From an uncultured Caulobacterales bacterium (GTDB taxonomy: Bacteria > Pseudomonadota > Alphaproteobacteria > Caulobacterales > Maricaulaceae): a DNA stretch of 64,000 bases. The position numbers and the translations under genes are program-made. Positions 37,862 through 48,131 of this stretch are shown here, piece after piece; the first letter of the stretch is position 1, and each line of letters begins with the position of its first letter. The stretch is taken from contig CALLIK010000003.1 of assembly GCA_938009235.1 (NCBI GenBank), forward strand, positions 124,001 through 188,000, read 5' to 3'. Below the pieces are notes generated by a model, which was given only the letters and a program-made list of their open reading frames with translations, did no database searches and had not been told where the DNA came from.

Positions 37862-39916
37862 CTAAGTTGGCGGTTGGAGATGCGTGTCTAAGAACGTCCG
37901 CAAATTTTTCATCATCGTTATACGGCCATAGTATTTTGATTCTCCGCCAATCATGTGGTGACAAACGCCCGGCATCTCTATGAACTCGGCGGGGTTATTC
38001 ACAGCGATCAAAGCATCCTGCATTTTAACTGATTGATCATAGGGCACAATTTCGTCATCTGTACCGTGAATGAGTTGGATGGGAATCTTTATGTGTTCGG
38101 CTTGATGTCGAGGTGAGTTTTCGATCATGCGGTCCATGTCACGTTTTGGGTCACCGATTTGCTTCATCATATATTGGAAGGTTTCGGATTTCTTTCCAAA
38201 TCCCTTTTTGAAAAATTCGACTGTTGCAGGAAGGTCTGAAGCGCCGGCAATGGACGATGCACATTGATAGAGGTCAGGTGTGCGGATTGCTCCCATTAAC
38301 GCTGCGTAGCCACCGTAACTTATGCCTGCGATACATATTTTACCTTGGCGCGCTTTTCCCTTTTGAATGAGATGTTCTACTCCATCGGACACGTCTTCTT
38401 GCATTCGTTGTCCCCATTCACCAAAAGCCGCTTCCGCAAATGAGCTGCCGAACCCTGATGATCCACGAAATTGCGGTTGAAAGACGGCGTATCCATGCGA
38501 CGCTAAATATTGGCTTAGCGGGTCAAAGTCATAATAATCACGGGCTTGAGGGCCGCCGTGAACTAACACCACTAAAGGTGTATCCGCGGTGGCATGGTCT
38601 GGGCGTGTGAGATAACCTGATAATACAAGACCGTCTGATGCCGTGTAGTTAATTGTCTCCATATTCGATAAATTCGCTGTATCTAACACCGTATTCATGG
38701 GTGTGATTTCATTTAATTGCTGGTTTTCTAGGTTGTAGACGTGATAGGTTCCCGCATCTTTTGGACCTGATGTTTTTATGATCCAACGTTTACCATTGGC
38801 GCTCACAAAATTGACAATAACATTCATGGTCTGGCGGTAATTTTTGTCTAAGGCTGCAATGTGTTTGGCTAAACTTGGGTCTTGAAATTCGTAACTCACA
38901 CGATGTTCGTTGAATACAGTGCCCACGAAATTCCCACCTTCATCTACTAGCGCCGATGTTAAGTCGACGCGGGGATGTTCAGCGACAACATCAAGAAATG
39001 TCTTTGTGTTTAAGTCATATCTATAAATTGCGGCACGATCTTTACCGTCGGGTGTCGCGGAGACGTAAAATATGCCAGGGGTTTCAGTCTCTGATATGAT
39101 TGAGACCGTCTCTAAATCCTCGAGGCGGACCTTCATGAGCTTTATCCACTTTGCCTCGCCTTCTGCACGCACCATAATTCTTATGTATTTACCAGATGAT
39201 AGGGTGTCATAACGCGCGATGGGAACGCCTTTTCGAGTGACATCGTAGCTGTGTGTATTCCGTCTTCCGTCTTCAATTTTTTCAAACGCTCCAGTATTAA
39301 TGTTTACCTTGTAGAGGTTTATACCATTGTCATCTGCGGGCACTAAAATATGATCAGGATCATCGTGAAGAATAGAGGTGATCGTATCCAGGCGATAGTT
39401 GCTTTTCAGCCTTTTTCCAGCGTCCGTAAATAATAGAACTGAATTTTTCCCGTCACGGTCGAGGGCAATCATACGTGAAAAATTCACGCCTTTAAGATAA
39501 CGGCTTGTGCGGCCATCTTCATCACTGACACGCAAATTCGAAGGTAGCTTGATGTCTTTCTGCATTGAAATGCTGACTATGAGGCGCTCATCCGTTGCCC
39601 AACGCACCCAGTTAATAGGTAATTTTCCGACGTTGAGCGTATTGACTGTTGCGAGTGTATCTAAGTCAACAATGAGGACTGTTTTGGAGTCCTCTAGAGT
39701 ATTATCACCCATCGCCAAGTATTTTCCAGATGGAGACAGAGAGAAATTGGAGAGCTTCTCTTTCGCATAAATATGTTCAATCGTAATAGGTTTGGATAAG
39801 GCCGATGGCGCAGTGGCGCCTATTATTGTGACGTAAAGAAGTGCGGTTATCCATTTCCTAAAAGATGAGAGGTGACGTGTGAACGTAAATTTATTGAAGG
39901 TTGCGAATATTTCCAT
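37862..39916 (-). CDS. S9 family prolyl oligopeptidase-like peptidase
   Basis: A 684-residue serine peptidase. An N-terminal signal (WITALLYVTIIGATAPSALS) is followed by a beta-propeller (about 50-420) and an alpha/beta-hydrolase domain with nucleophile motif GISYGGYAAL, aspartate in IHGTDDEIVPYDQS and histidine in PGVCHHMI. It probably degrades peptides in the periplasm. It lies 5 bp downstream of a second S9 peptidase gene. The first ATG (39916) extends the signal n-region; a shorter start is possible. Confidence 0.9.
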   Translation of the reverse strand: MEIFATFNKFTFTRHLSSFRKWITALLYVTIIGATAPSALSKPITIEHIYAKEKLSNFSLSPSGKYLAMGDNTLEDSKTVLIVDLDTLATVNTLNVGKLPINWVRWATDERLIVSISMQKDIKLPSNLRVSDEDGRTSRYLKGVNFSRMIALDRDGKNSVLLFTDAGKRLKSNYRLDTITSILHDDPDHILVPADDNGINLYKVNINTGAFEKIEDGRRNTHSYDVTRKGVPIARYDTLSSGKYIRIMVRAEGEAKWIKLMKVRLEDLETVSIISETETPGIFYVSATPDGKDRAAIYRYDLNTKTFLDVVAEHPRVDLTSALVDEGGNFVGTVFNEHRVSYEFQDPSLAKHIAALDKNYRQTMNVIVNFVSANGKRWIIKTSGPKDAGTYHVYNLENQQLNEITPMNTVLDTANLSNMETINYTASDGLVLSGYLTRPDHATADTPLVVLVHGGPQARDYYDFDPLSQYLASHGYAVFQPQFRGSSGFGSSFAEAAFGEWGQRMQEDVSDGVEHLIQKGKARQGKICIAGISYGGYAALMGAIRTPDLYQCASSIAGASDLPATVEFFKKGFGKKSETFQYMMKQIGDPKRDMDRMIENSPRHQAEHIKIPIQLIHGTDDEIVPYDQSVKMQDALIAVNNPAEFIEMPGVCHHMIGGESKYYGRITMMKNLRTFLDTHLQPPT

Positions 39917-39921
39917 GCAAC

Positions 39922-42291
39922 CTATTTGTCATAATCTGTGTCAGGCGCAAGGGTCTCACTGAAAAATTCTAGGATCTGACGATCTCTGTGAATCTTATTA
40001 TCTGTATTACGGAAACCATGCTTTTCGCCGGGATAGGTTTGGACGCGCATGTTGTGCTTATTCTGCTTTTGCATGGCATCCATCAATTTGATTGAGTGGC
40101 GGAAGACAACATTGTCATCGGCCATGCCGTGGATGAGGAGAACTGGTTCTGTCAATCCGTCCAGATATTTGAACACACTTCCGTTCTCATATGAGCCGTC
40201 TGTGTAATTCTCTGCACCCACGACCGGGTTGCCCAAATAGCGTTCTGTATAGGCCGTATCGTAAAGCGACCAATCCGTCACAGGTGCGCCAGATACGCCA
40301 GATTTATAGAGGTCAGTCTGGGCCAACATATGCAAAGTCATATAGCCGCCATAGGACCAGCCATAGACGCCCATATTTTCACTATCGACAAAGTCTTGAT
40401 CCGCGAGCCAGTTTGCGCCGATGGCTTGGTCTTTAATTTCAACAGTCCCCATGGCGCGGTAAAGATGATCTTCAAACGCCTTTCCGCGATTGGTTGCGCC
40501 GCGGTTGTCGAGCAAGAACACGACAAAGCCGTGATGCGCGAGCATATTGGCAAGCTGTTTACGTCCAAATCCGCGTTTGACACGCTGCACGCCTGGTCCG
40601 CCATAAACGATGGTAATGGCAGGACGCTTCTCGCCGGCTTTCAAATCCGTTGGCTTGAAGAGCATATAGTCGAGCATAGTGCCGTCTGGGGCTTCTAGCT
40701 GGCCATAGTCAGGATTGATGTGCGCAGAGAGGTAAGGCGTGTAGGGGTGGGCCTCATCCAACTTATTTTCATTCAACCATGCCAGAGGCGTACCGTCGGC
40801 TTCAAAGGCACGAAGACTGCTCGGAATTGCATCATCAGTGTGACGTCCGAGATAGCGTGTGCAGTCGCCATTAAAGCTCGCGCCGTGGCTGCCTTCGCCT
40901 TTTGTGATCTGTGTAACGCTTTGCCCGTCTTCTGGTCCATCTGCGGCCCCATCTGCGGATTGCGTAATTTTAAAGACGTGGTTTGAAAGTGGTGTGTCCT
41001 GCCATCCGCTCACGAAGAGGGCATCATCAGTTTTGCAGAGTAAATATCGAGCATTTAAATTATCAGGTGTAAGGGCTTTGATCGCGCCTTCTGCATTCAC
41101 GTTGAAAATCTGTTGCTTATCGCCGCGTTGCGCAGACCAAATCATACCGCCATCTTTGGTAGGGTAAATGTGAGGGCCAACATTTAGCCATGTCGGCGAT
41201 GTTTCATCGTAAAAGACCGTTTTCTTTCCTGTTTGGGAATCGATCTTATAAATGCGGTGCATCTTATGATCACGCGCAAGCACGCCCACAAAGGCCGTCT
41301 TATTATCGGGAGCCCAACTAACGCGTGTGAGATAGATATCCTCGCCGAGGTCCGCGTCGTCATCCAGAGCTACCCACCGCGTTTTACCTCCGCGTGCCGA
41401 CACAAATCCGAGTTTGACGGTCGCATTGTTAGTGCCTGCAAAAGGGTAACGTTGCGCGATATTGCTGACACCGTCTGCGCCGAAATCAATGCGGTTTTCA
41501 ACGGCAATCGCGCTCTCATCGATTTGCGTATAGGCGAGCATTTTCGCATCGCGGGACATCCAGTATCCGGTGCTGCGATCTAATTCTTCTTGCACGACAA
41601 AACTGGCGGTCGCATTTCGGATTGTGTCAGTGGAGCCGTCAGAAAGCTGTCGTTCCAAACCTGTTTTGAGGTCTTTAATGTAAAGCTCATTGCCGCGAAC
41701 ATAGGCGACCTTGTTGCCATCGCCGCTGACCTTAGGGTTTGTTTCAAATTCTTTTGTCGCGGTGACTTGGCGGCTTTCTTTTGTCGTGAGATCATAGAGG
41801 TAAATGTCGCCACCCAGTGGGAACAGAAGTAGGTTATCGCCGACCCAGTTATAAGAGATGATACCTTTGCCATATTCTCGTGCGCGTTCGCGTCGGTTTT
41901 TCTCTTCTTCGGATAAAACTTCTGGTCCCTCTAATAAATCAGTTGAGCTGACGAGAAGGCGGCCTTCGCCCGTTTCCAAATCATAGGCCCAAAGGTCTTG
42001 TTGCGCGGCGTCATCATCACGGCCCTGCAAGACAGTTACAAATTCTCCGTTCGGCGCAATTCTTACTCCCGATAGCGAGGCACCGCCGAGGGCAGGTGAG
42101 CTGTTGATACGTTCTGGCGTTAAACCGCCTTCAACAGGGGTCTTTCTAATGTAATTGATTGGCCGTTGTTTGGCCTCAACTTCTTGCTGCGATTGGACGA
42201 CGGCCTCCTGCAATGTTGGCGCTGGTATGTCAGCATTATTACATCCGACAAGTGCAGCAGAGAGGAGAAGAGGGGAGATCCAATGTTTCAT
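39922..42291 (-). CDS. Dipeptidyl peptidase IV-like S9 lipoprotein
   Basis: A 789-residue peptidase that removes N-terminal dipeptides. Lipoprotein signal MKHWISPLLLSAALVGC; propeller domain about 45-520 with the DPP IV substrate-binding double glutamate in SFVVQEELDRSTGYW; catalytic domain with GWSYGGYMTLHML, IHGMADDNVVF and YPGEKHGF holding Ser, Asp and His. The protein is probably anchored to the outer membrane. It is the upstream partner of the S9 gene ending at 37862. Confidence 0.95.
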   Translation of the reverse strand: MKHWISPLLLSAALVGCNNADIPAPTLQEAVVQSQQEVEAKQRPINYIRKTPVEGGLTPERINSSPALGGASLSGVRIAPNGEFVTVLQGRDDDAAQQDLWAYDLETGEGRLLVSSTDLLEGPEVLSEEEKNRRERAREYGKGIISYNWVGDNLLLFPLGGDIYLYDLTTKESRQVTATKEFETNPKVSGDGNKVAYVRGNELYIKDLKTGLERQLSDGSTDTIRNATASFVVQEELDRSTGYWMSRDAKMLAYTQIDESAIAVENRIDFGADGVSNIAQRYPFAGTNNATVKLGFVSARGGKTRWVALDDDADLGEDIYLTRVSWAPDNKTAFVGVLARDHKMHRIYKIDSQTGKKTVFYDETSPTWLNVGPHIYPTKDGGMIWSAQRGDKQQIFNVNAEGAIKALTPDNLNARYLLCKTDDALFVSGWQDTPLSNHVFKITQSADGAADGPEDGQSVTQITKGEGSHGASFNGDCTRYLGRHTDDAIPSSLRAFEADGTPLAWLNENKLDEAHPYTPYLSAHINPDYGQLEAPDGTMLDYMLFKPTDLKAGEKRPAITIVYGGPGVQRVKRGFGRKQLANMLAHHGFVVFLLDNRGATNRGKAFEDHLYRAMGTVEIKDQAIGANWLADQDFVDSENMGVYGWSYGGYMTLHMLAQTDLYKSGVSGAPVTDWSLYDTAYTERYLGNPVVGAENYTDGSYENGSVFKYLDGLTEPVLLIHGMADDNVVFRHSIKLMDAMQKQNKHNMRVQTYPGEKHGFRNTDNKIHRDRQILEFFSETLAPDTDYDK

Positions 42292-42386
42292 AGGCTAACT
42301 TTGCCTTTACAGATGTAGAAGTTCAAGAGGTGTCTAGTCGTCTTTGCACACTTCCCTTTGCTGCTTCTTCGGGTTACGTCCCATTT

Positions 42387-43838
42387 ATGCCAGATTTACG
42401 TCCAGTCTTTTTCGTGATCGGCCTTATGAGTGCCGCCCTCGGTATGATGATGTTCATCCCGATGTTTGTCGATTATTTCGATGAAGCTCGCGCTTGGCGG
42501 GCTTTTGGTATCTCTGGCGGGATCACAACACTCTTTGGTGCGCTTTTGGCGACGATCACCTATACGCCAAACCCAAGCCTTCGTGCGCGCGGTGCATTTG
42601 TTTTGACAGTATTTGCATGGCTGACGTTGTCGGTTTTATCGGCTTTACCGTTTCTGTTTGAACCCATTAATTTATCCTTAACCGACGCCTTGTTCGAAGC
42701 GACATCAGGCATCACGACAACTGGCTCGACAATCCTCACAGGTCTTGATGATATGCCAAGGGGGGTCTTGATGTGGCGGGCCTTGCTGCAGTGGATTGGC
42801 GGCGTGGGTATTATTGTGACGGCGATGGCGGTGCTGCCCATGCTGAAAGTTGGCGGGATGCAGCTCTTCCGTTTGGAAAGTTCGGATATGGGCGAGAAAA
42901 TTTTGCCTCGCGCGGCAAGTTTGGCCGGCGCTATTTCTTTGATTTATCTAGGGCTTACGCTGTTTTGCTTTTTCGGCTATTTGTTGACGGACATGAATTG
43001 GTTTGACGCGATGGCCCATGCCATGACGACTTTGGCGACGGGTGGATATTCTACGTCTGATGCGTCAATGGGCGGCTTTATGGATAGTGGGGCTGATATT
43101 GTCTGTATTATTTTCATGTTGGCGGGCGGCATGCCGTTTGGTGTCTATCTTCTGATGACGACACGTGCAGATTGGCGCGCTCCGCTGCGGGACAGTCAGG
43201 TCAGAGCCTTCTTGACAATCATGGCGTCGTTGATTGCGATTGTGACGGTCTTTTTGGTGATCTCCGATCAGTTCGAAGTGACACGAGGCTTGCGTCTGGC
43301 GGCTTTTAATACGGTTTCGATTGTGACGGGGACTGGCTATGCCACGACTGATTATAATTCGTGGGGACCGTTTGCGGTCACAGCCTTTTTCGCCTTTATG
43401 TTTATTGGCGGCTGTGCGGGGTCTACGGCCTGTTCCGTAAAGATATTCCGATATCAGGTCGCGTTCGAAGCCTTACGGAATTACCTGTTCCGTATGCCTC
43501 GACATAATGCGGTCGTACCAATGCGATATGGTGGGCAGACGCTACCCCCGTCAGTTGTTTATTCCGTCATGAGCTATTTTTTCGTCTTTTTTCTGACGTT
43601 TGTGGTGACCGCGATTTTACTGTCCTTGATTGGACTTGATTCTATCACAGCTTGGTCTGGTGCAGGTAGTGCTGTTGCGAATGTTGGACCTGGATTGGGT
43701 GACATCATTGGCCCAGCAGGAACCTACCAAGACCTGCCAGGAAGCGCGAAATGGGTTTTATTGATTGCCATGATTATTGGACGACTCGAAATCATTACGG
43801 CCTTGGTTTTACTCACGCCCGCCTTTTGGCGAGGCTAA
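42387..43838 (+). CDS. trkH: Trk-type potassium uptake protein TrkH
   Basis: Membrane subunit of the Trk K+ uptake system, about 483 residues, with the four pore repeats: FEATSGITTTGSTIL, TTLATGGYSTSDAS, SIVTGTGYATTDYN and SAVANVGPGLGDII. ATG 42387 (MPDLRPVFFVIG) matches the family start; the longer frame from GTG 42330 lacks a ribosome binding site. The trkA partner is not in the window. It is convergent with hslO, overlapping by 4 bases. Confidence 0.94.
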   Translation: MPDLRPVFFVIGLMSAALGMMMFIPMFVDYFDEARAWRAFGISGGITTLFGALLATITYTPNPSLRARGAFVLTVFAWLTLSVLSALPFLFEPINLSLTDALFEATSGITTTGSTILTGLDDMPRGVLMWRALLQWIGGVGIIVTAMAVLPMLKVGGMQLFRLESSDMGEKILPRAASLAGAISLIYLGLTLFCFFGYLLTDMNWFDAMAHAMTTLATGGYSTSDASMGGFMDSGADIVCIIFMLAGGMPFGVYLLMTTRADWRAPLRDSQVRAFLTIMASLIAIVTVFLVISDQFEVTRGLRLAAFNTVSIVTGTGYATTDYNSWGPFAVTAFFAFMFIGGCAGSTACSVKIFRYQVAFEALRNYLFRMPRHNAVVPMRYGGQTLPPSVVYSVMSYFFVFFLTFVVTAILLSLIGLDSITAWSGAGSAVANVGPGLGDIIGPAGTYQDLPGSAKWVLLIAMIIGRLEIITALVLLTPAFWRG

Positions 43839-44776
43839 GAAATTTCTGCGAGCGGGAATTTATAATCCGTCGCACAAAATTCACATGACGCAGAAATAAT
43901 GCCGTCCTCAGCCATGTCGTCCATTGCGGCTTGGTCGAAACTTTTTAGCGTGTCGAGCAAACGCTCACGCGAACACCGACATGTGGAACTGACCGCATGC
44001 GTATCAACAATGCGCACGCCATATTCATTGAACAAACGATATAAGAGTGTGTTCATGGAGAGGTCTGGGTCGATGAGCTCTGCGTCGGTCAAGGTTCTGA
44101 ACAATTGTTGCGCGGTTTCCCACGGCGGTGTTGCATCCGCGCGGGCTGTATCGTCAGCGATTTTCTGAATCATCATCCCGCCGCCTGACCAATGCGAACC
44201 CGTATCATCCACCACTTCACCGCAGGCCAGTTGAATGCGCGTCGGCACTTGCTCTGATTGATTAAAGTAATGCTCAGCGCAGCTGGAGAGGCTGTCACCT
44301 TCAATGGCGGCAATGCCTTGATATTGGTCCATGTCTGGGCCTTGATCGATTGTCATCGAGAATGTTCCGCCGCCGAGCAAAACTTGTGCGCCTGGTAAAG
44401 GGGTATCGATCTGTAGCTCTTTGAGTTTTTCCGCGTCCCAACGTGCATAGCCACGAATATGTCCGTCCGTTGTGCAATCTGCCATTAACAAACTAACTGA
44501 GCCGTCATTTGTACCGTGACATTGCACAACAAGCCGTCCGTCGAATTTCAAAGACTGCGCCACGAGCGCGCCTGTCATCATGGCTTCACCTAGCAGACGG
44601 GCGATCGCTTCTGGGTAACGGTTCTCGCCATTTGGACGTAGGGCTTTATCGAGAGCTGGGCCGAGCTTAACCGCGCGCCCGCGTACAGGTTGTCCGTCCA
44701 GTTGAAAAACTGTGACTGTATCAACTCGGCTCTCTTCGCGTGTGATATCTTCAGGTGTTGTGGGTGTATCGATCAT
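43835..44776 (-). CDS. hslO: Redox-regulated chaperone Hsp33
   Basis: Holdase chaperone switched on by oxidative unfolding. The N-terminal domain carries VQCHGTNDGSVSLLMADCTTDGHIRGYAR. The C-terminal zinc switch is complete: CRCSRERLLDTL and SASCEFCATDY supply the CxC and CxxC cysteines. Start is uncertain: GTG 44854 would give 339 residues, ATG 44776 (MIDTPTTPED) gives 313, closer to the family, and neither has a good ribosome binding site. It complements katG-oxyR in peroxide defence. Confidence 0.93.
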   Translation of the reverse strand: MIDTPTTPEDITREESRVDTVTVFQLDGQPVRGRAVKLGPALDKALRPNGENRYPEAIARLLGEAMMTGALVAQSLKFDGRLVVQCHGTNDGSVSLLMADCTTDGHIRGYARWDAEKLKELQIDTPLPGAQVLLGGGTFSMTIDQGPDMDQYQGIAAIEGDSLSSCAEHYFNQSEQVPTRIQLACGEVVDDTGSHWSGGGMMIQKIADDTARADATPPWETAQQLFRTLTDAELIDPDLSMNTLLYRLFNEYGVRIVDTHAVSSTCRCSRERLLDTLKSFDQAAMDDMAEDGIISASCEFCATDYKFPLAEIS

Positions 44777-44920
44777 GAGCGGGCATGTGGGGCAGCTTGT
44801 GCCTTTATGCAAGCGTTGCGACTGCATCAAATTTTTAGGCAAAGAAAAACCCACCCCATGTAAATCACGTTACGCGAAATACACCGAGCGGGTTCTTAAA
44901 CTTTTAAAGCTGTGAAGCTT

Positions 44921-45334
44921 TTACTTTTTTGAAAGCAAGTCGCGGATCTCTGCAAGCAGAACTTCGTTGGCAGGTACTACTGCTGGTGCTTCTTCTTCGG
45001 CTTTTTTCGCTTTGTTCATGCCTTTGATGATCATGAATAGGACCCAAGCCAAGATTGCGAAAGCAATAATTGCATTGATGAATGAGCCGTAACCGATTGC
45101 TGCGCCAGTACCATCGATGATTGCGCCAGCTGCGTCTGTTTCAGCCGGTGAAAGTACAATTTTCTTAGCACTGAAATCAATTCCGCCAGAAAAATGGCCA
45201 ACAACAGGCATAATCACGTCTTCGATAAGTGATTTAATCACTGTACCGAATGCGCCGCCCATGATGATACCAACAGCCATATCGAGCATGCTGCCCTTCA
45301 TCGCGAATTCTTTAAATTCTGAAATCATTCCCAT
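44921..45334 (-). CDS. mscL: Large-conductance mechanosensitive channel MscL
   Basis: Homopentameric channel that opens under membrane tension and releases solutes in osmotic downshock. The 137 residues contain the N-terminal helix SEFKEFAMKGSMLDMAVGIIMGGAFGTVIKSL, TM2 GSFINAIIAFAILAWVLFMIIKGMNK and a C-terminal bundle helix. ATG 45334 is chosen because AAGGGGA precedes it and it gives the usual length; the frame extends 27 codons upstream. Adjacent hslO is on the same strand but separated by 144 bp. Confidence 0.95.
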   Translation of the reverse strand: MGMISEFKEFAMKGSMLDMAVGIIMGGAFGTVIKSLIEDVIMPVVGHFSGGIDFSAKKIVLSPAETDAAGAIIDGTGAAIGYGSFINAIIAFAILAWVLFMIIKGMNKAKKAEEEAPAVVPANEVLLAEIRDLLSKK

Positions 45335-45490
45335 GATATTCCCCTTAAGAAAAAATAGCGTCGAACCCCCGCCGACGCGCACCATAATGTCGCATGTCTT
45401 GAGGGGGGGCGTCAATGTAGTTAATTTTGCCTTTACAGGGCATTCATCTTACATACAGATTTAAGCCTAAGACAAAGAAAGAGACTAATT

Positions 45491-45946
45491 ATGCAATTTC
45501 TTCACACCATGCTTCGCGTTACGAATTTGGACGCCACGTTGAAGTTTTACTGCGAGGGTCTCGGCCTAACCGAAACCCGCCGCCATGAGAGTGAACGTGG
45601 GAGATTTACCTTGGTATTTTTGGCCGCGTCAAAGGATGCTGAACGCGCTAAGGCTGATGATGCGCCGCTTGTCGAGTTGACTTATAATTGGCCCGCAGAA
45701 GACGGGACGACAGAGGTTTTAACAGGTGGTCGCAACTTTGGGCATTTGGCGTATCGCGTTGACGACATCTACGCGACTTGCGCACATCTTGAAACGCAAG
45801 GCATTACGATTTTACGTCCGCCGCGCGATGGTCGAATGGCTTTCATCCGAAGTCCAGATGGTGCGTCAGTTGAATTGCTACAAGCAGGTGACAACCTTGA
45901 GCCACAAGAGCCTTGGGTCTCAATGGAAAATACAGGTGAGTGGTAG
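45491..45946 (+). CDS. gloA: Lactoylglutathione lyase (glyoxalase I)
   Basis: Metal enzyme that converts the methylglyoxal-glutathione adduct to lactoylglutathione. The 151 residues show the paired beta-alpha-beta units: FLHTMLRVTNLDATLKFYCEGLGLTETRR (metal-ligand His) and LVELTYNWPAEDGTTEVLTGGRNFGHLAYRVDD (ligand Glu and His), ending IRSPDGASVELLQ. AAAGAGA precedes the ATG. Standing alone. Confidence 0.94.
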   Translation: MQFLHTMLRVTNLDATLKFYCEGLGLTETRRHESERGRFTLVFLAASKDAERAKADDAPLVELTYNWPAEDGTTEVLTGGRNFGHLAYRVDDIYATCAHLETQGITILRPPRDGRMAFIRSPDGASVELLQAGDNLEPQEPWVSMENTGEW

Positions 45947-45995
45947 GCGCTTCAACGTCTAACTGATGCGCGTCTAAGAAACAGCAGGCGTAGCG

Positions 45996-46286
45996 CTAGC
46001 TTTTGTAGGCGTCGTCAATTCGTTTACGTAGTTCTTTGCCTGTCCGAAAGAAGGGGACGTGCTTACTTGGCACGTTTACAGCTTCGCCTGTGCGTGGGTT
46101 ACGGCCTGCTCTCGCTTTACGCTCGCGTACCGAAAATGCGCCAAAGCCTCTGAGCTCTACGCGTGCGCCTGCTTCTAGGGTTTGCGTGATCGTTTCAAGC
46201 ACAACAGCGACTAATCGCTCCATATCACGACGCGTCAAATGCTGATTTTCGTCGTGAAGCATGTCTATGAGTTCGGATCTGAGCAT
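45996..46286 (-). CDS. ihfB: Integration host factor beta subunit
   Basis: DNA-bending protein of 96 residues. The helical dimer arm ([32 protein letters not shown]) is followed by the beta-ribbon [48 protein letters not shown], whose RNPRTGE tip carries the intercalating proline. IHF rather than HU is favoured by length and the C-terminal extension. It follows rpsA, the usual order in proteobacteria, with an intrinsic terminator between them. Confidence 0.93.
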   Translation of the reverse strand: MLRSELIDMLHDENQHLTRRDMERLVAVVLETITQTLEAGARVELRGFGAFSVRERKARAGRNPRTGEAVNVPSKHVPFFRTGKELRKRIDDAYKS

Positions 46287-46351
46287 GCCCCCTTAAATCA
46301 GGCAAGCCCTTGGCTCGTCAACGAAAAATAGCTCAACAACGTAAAGAAATG

Positions 46352-46381
46352 TAAAAAAAAAGCCCCTGAAACAGGAGCCTT
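46352..46381 (-). terminator. Intrinsic terminator after rpsA
   Basis: Minus-strand stem GGCTCCTG/CAGGGGCT (one mismatch) followed by nine T, 53 bp past the rpsA stop and 66 bp before the ihfB start. Confidence 0.8.
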
Positions 46382-46433
46382 TATAGTTAATGCCAACTTA
46401 ACGGGGATCAATGACCCCCGTTTGTAGGTGTTC

Positions 46434-48131
46434 CTAGTTGTCGCCTTTAAGCGCTGCACCAAGAATGTCGCCAAGAGATGCGCCCGAGTCAGTTGAACCA
46501 TACTGTGATACGGCTTCTTTCTCTTCTGCAATTTCCAACGCTTTGATGGAGAGCTGATAATCATTACGCGCGCGGTTGGCACGTGTGATCATCGCGTCAA
46601 CCTTGTCACCGACAGCGAAACGCTCCGGACGCTGCTCAGAGCGCTCACGGGACAGATCACCTTTACGGATGAAGGCTTTGACATCGTTCTCTTCGCCGAA
46701 TGTGACGTCGAGGCCAGCAGGCTGAACGTTGACGACTGTACATGTGACAGTTGCACCGCGGTTTGCACCGGTTGCGCCGCCAGCAGGAGCTGAGTCTTTC
46801 GTAAGCTGCTTGATACCGAGAGAGATACGCTCTTTGTCTGTATCGACTTCGAGGATCTTAGCTTCGACTTCGTCACCTTTTTTGTAGTCAGCCAGCGCTT
46901 CTTCGCCAGACTTGTCCCAAGACAGGTCTGAAAGATGAGCCATGCCGTCGATGTCGCCATCTAGACCGATGAACAAACCGAACTCAGTGATAGAGCGAAC
47001 TTCGCCTTTGACAATGGAGCCAATTGGGAAACGGTCGGAGAAATCGTCCCAAGGGTTCGATTGAACCTGCTTGATGCCAAGTGAGATGCGGCGCTTCTCT
47101 TGATCGACGTCGAGAACTTCGACTTCGATTTGCTGAGATGTAGAGACGATCTTGCCTGGGTGGATGTTTTTCTTTGTCCAAGACATTTCGGAAACATGGA
47201 CCAAACCTTCGACGCCTTCTTCCAGCTCGATGAATGCACCGTAATCGGCGATGTTCGTAACTGTACCTTTGTGGCGTGTACCTGGTGTGTACTTCGCTGC
47301 GGCTGCGTTCCAAGGATCTTCCTGAAGCTGCTTCATGCCAAGGCTGATGCGTTGTGTTTCTGGATTGATGCGGATGATTTTCACTGCAACCGTATCGCCA
47401 ACATTGAGGACTTGGCTCGGATGGGACACGCGGCGCCATGACATGTCTGTGACATGCAAGAGACCATCGATACCGCCGAGGTCGACGAATGCGCCGTAAT
47501 CGGTGATGTTCTTGACGATACCGTCGCGAGTTTCGCCTTCTTTAAGTTGGGCAACCAACTCAGCGCGCTGCTCTGCACGGCTCTCTTCGAGGATCGCACG
47601 ACGAGACACAACGATGTTGCCACGGGAGCGGTCCATTTTGAGGATCATGAAAGGCTGTGTTTGACCCATCAATGGGCCGATGTCGCGAACGGGACGGATG
47701 TCAACTTGTGAACCCGGTAGGAATGCGTTGATGCCGCCGAGGTCGACAGTGAAGCCACCTTTAACGCGTCCAACGATTTCGCCGTTAACTGGCTCTTCGC
47801 CTTCAAAGAATTTGTGCATCTTGACCCAAGCTTCTTCACGGCGCGCTTTGTCGCGGGAAAGAACGGCTTGGCCGAGGGCGTTTTCGATACGCTCAAGATA
47901 GATATCAACTGTGTCGCCAACTTTAGGCATAGTGTCTTCGCCTGGCGTGAAGAATTCACGAGCGTCGATGCGGCCTTCAGTTTTTAGACCTACGTCAACA
48001 ATGACGACGTCTTTTTCGATTGCAGTCACGAGGCCTTGGACAACGCGGCCTTCTTGCATAGGTGAAGCCTCAATAGCGGCTTCGAACATGGATGCAAAAT
48101 CATCCATTGTAGGGGTCATAGATTCGGACAT
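46434..48131 (-). CDS. rpsA: 30S ribosomal protein S1
   Basis: RNA-binding ribosomal protein that delivers structured mRNAs to the 30S subunit. The 565 residues contain six S1 domains; clear examples are RDGIVKNITDYGAFVDLGGIDGLLHVTDMSWRRVSHP, HKGTVTNIADYGAFIELEEGVEGLVHVSEMSW and VKGEVRSITEFGLFIGLDGDIDGMAHLSDLSW. ATG 48131 (MSESMTPTMDDFASMFEAAIEA) with upstream GGAG is the likely start; the frame is open 21 codons further. An unusually long gene-free region precedes it. Confidence 0.97.
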   Translation of the reverse strand: MSESMTPTMDDFASMFEAAIEASPMQEGRVVQGLVTAIEKDVVIVDVGLKTEGRIDAREFFTPGEDTMPKVGDTVDIYLERIENALGQAVLSRDKARREEAWVKMHKFFEGEEPVNGEIVGRVKGGFTVDLGGINAFLPGSQVDIRPVRDIGPLMGQTQPFMILKMDRSRGNIVVSRRAILEESRAEQRAELVAQLKEGETRDGIVKNITDYGAFVDLGGIDGLLHVTDMSWRRVSHPSQVLNVGDTVAVKIIRINPETQRISLGMKQLQEDPWNAAAAKYTPGTRHKGTVTNIADYGAFIELEEGVEGLVHVSEMSWTKKNIHPGKIVSTSQQIEVEVLDVDQEKRRISLGIKQVQSNPWDDFSDRFPIGSIVKGEVRSITEFGLFIGLDGDIDGMAHLSDLSWDKSGEEALADYKKGDEVEAKILEVDTDKERISLGIKQLTKDSAPAGGATGANRGATVTCTVVNVQPAGLDVTFGEENDVKAFIRKGDLSRERSEQRPERFAVGDKVDAMITRANRARNDYQLSIKALEIAEEKEAVSQYGSTDSGASLGDILGAALKGDN

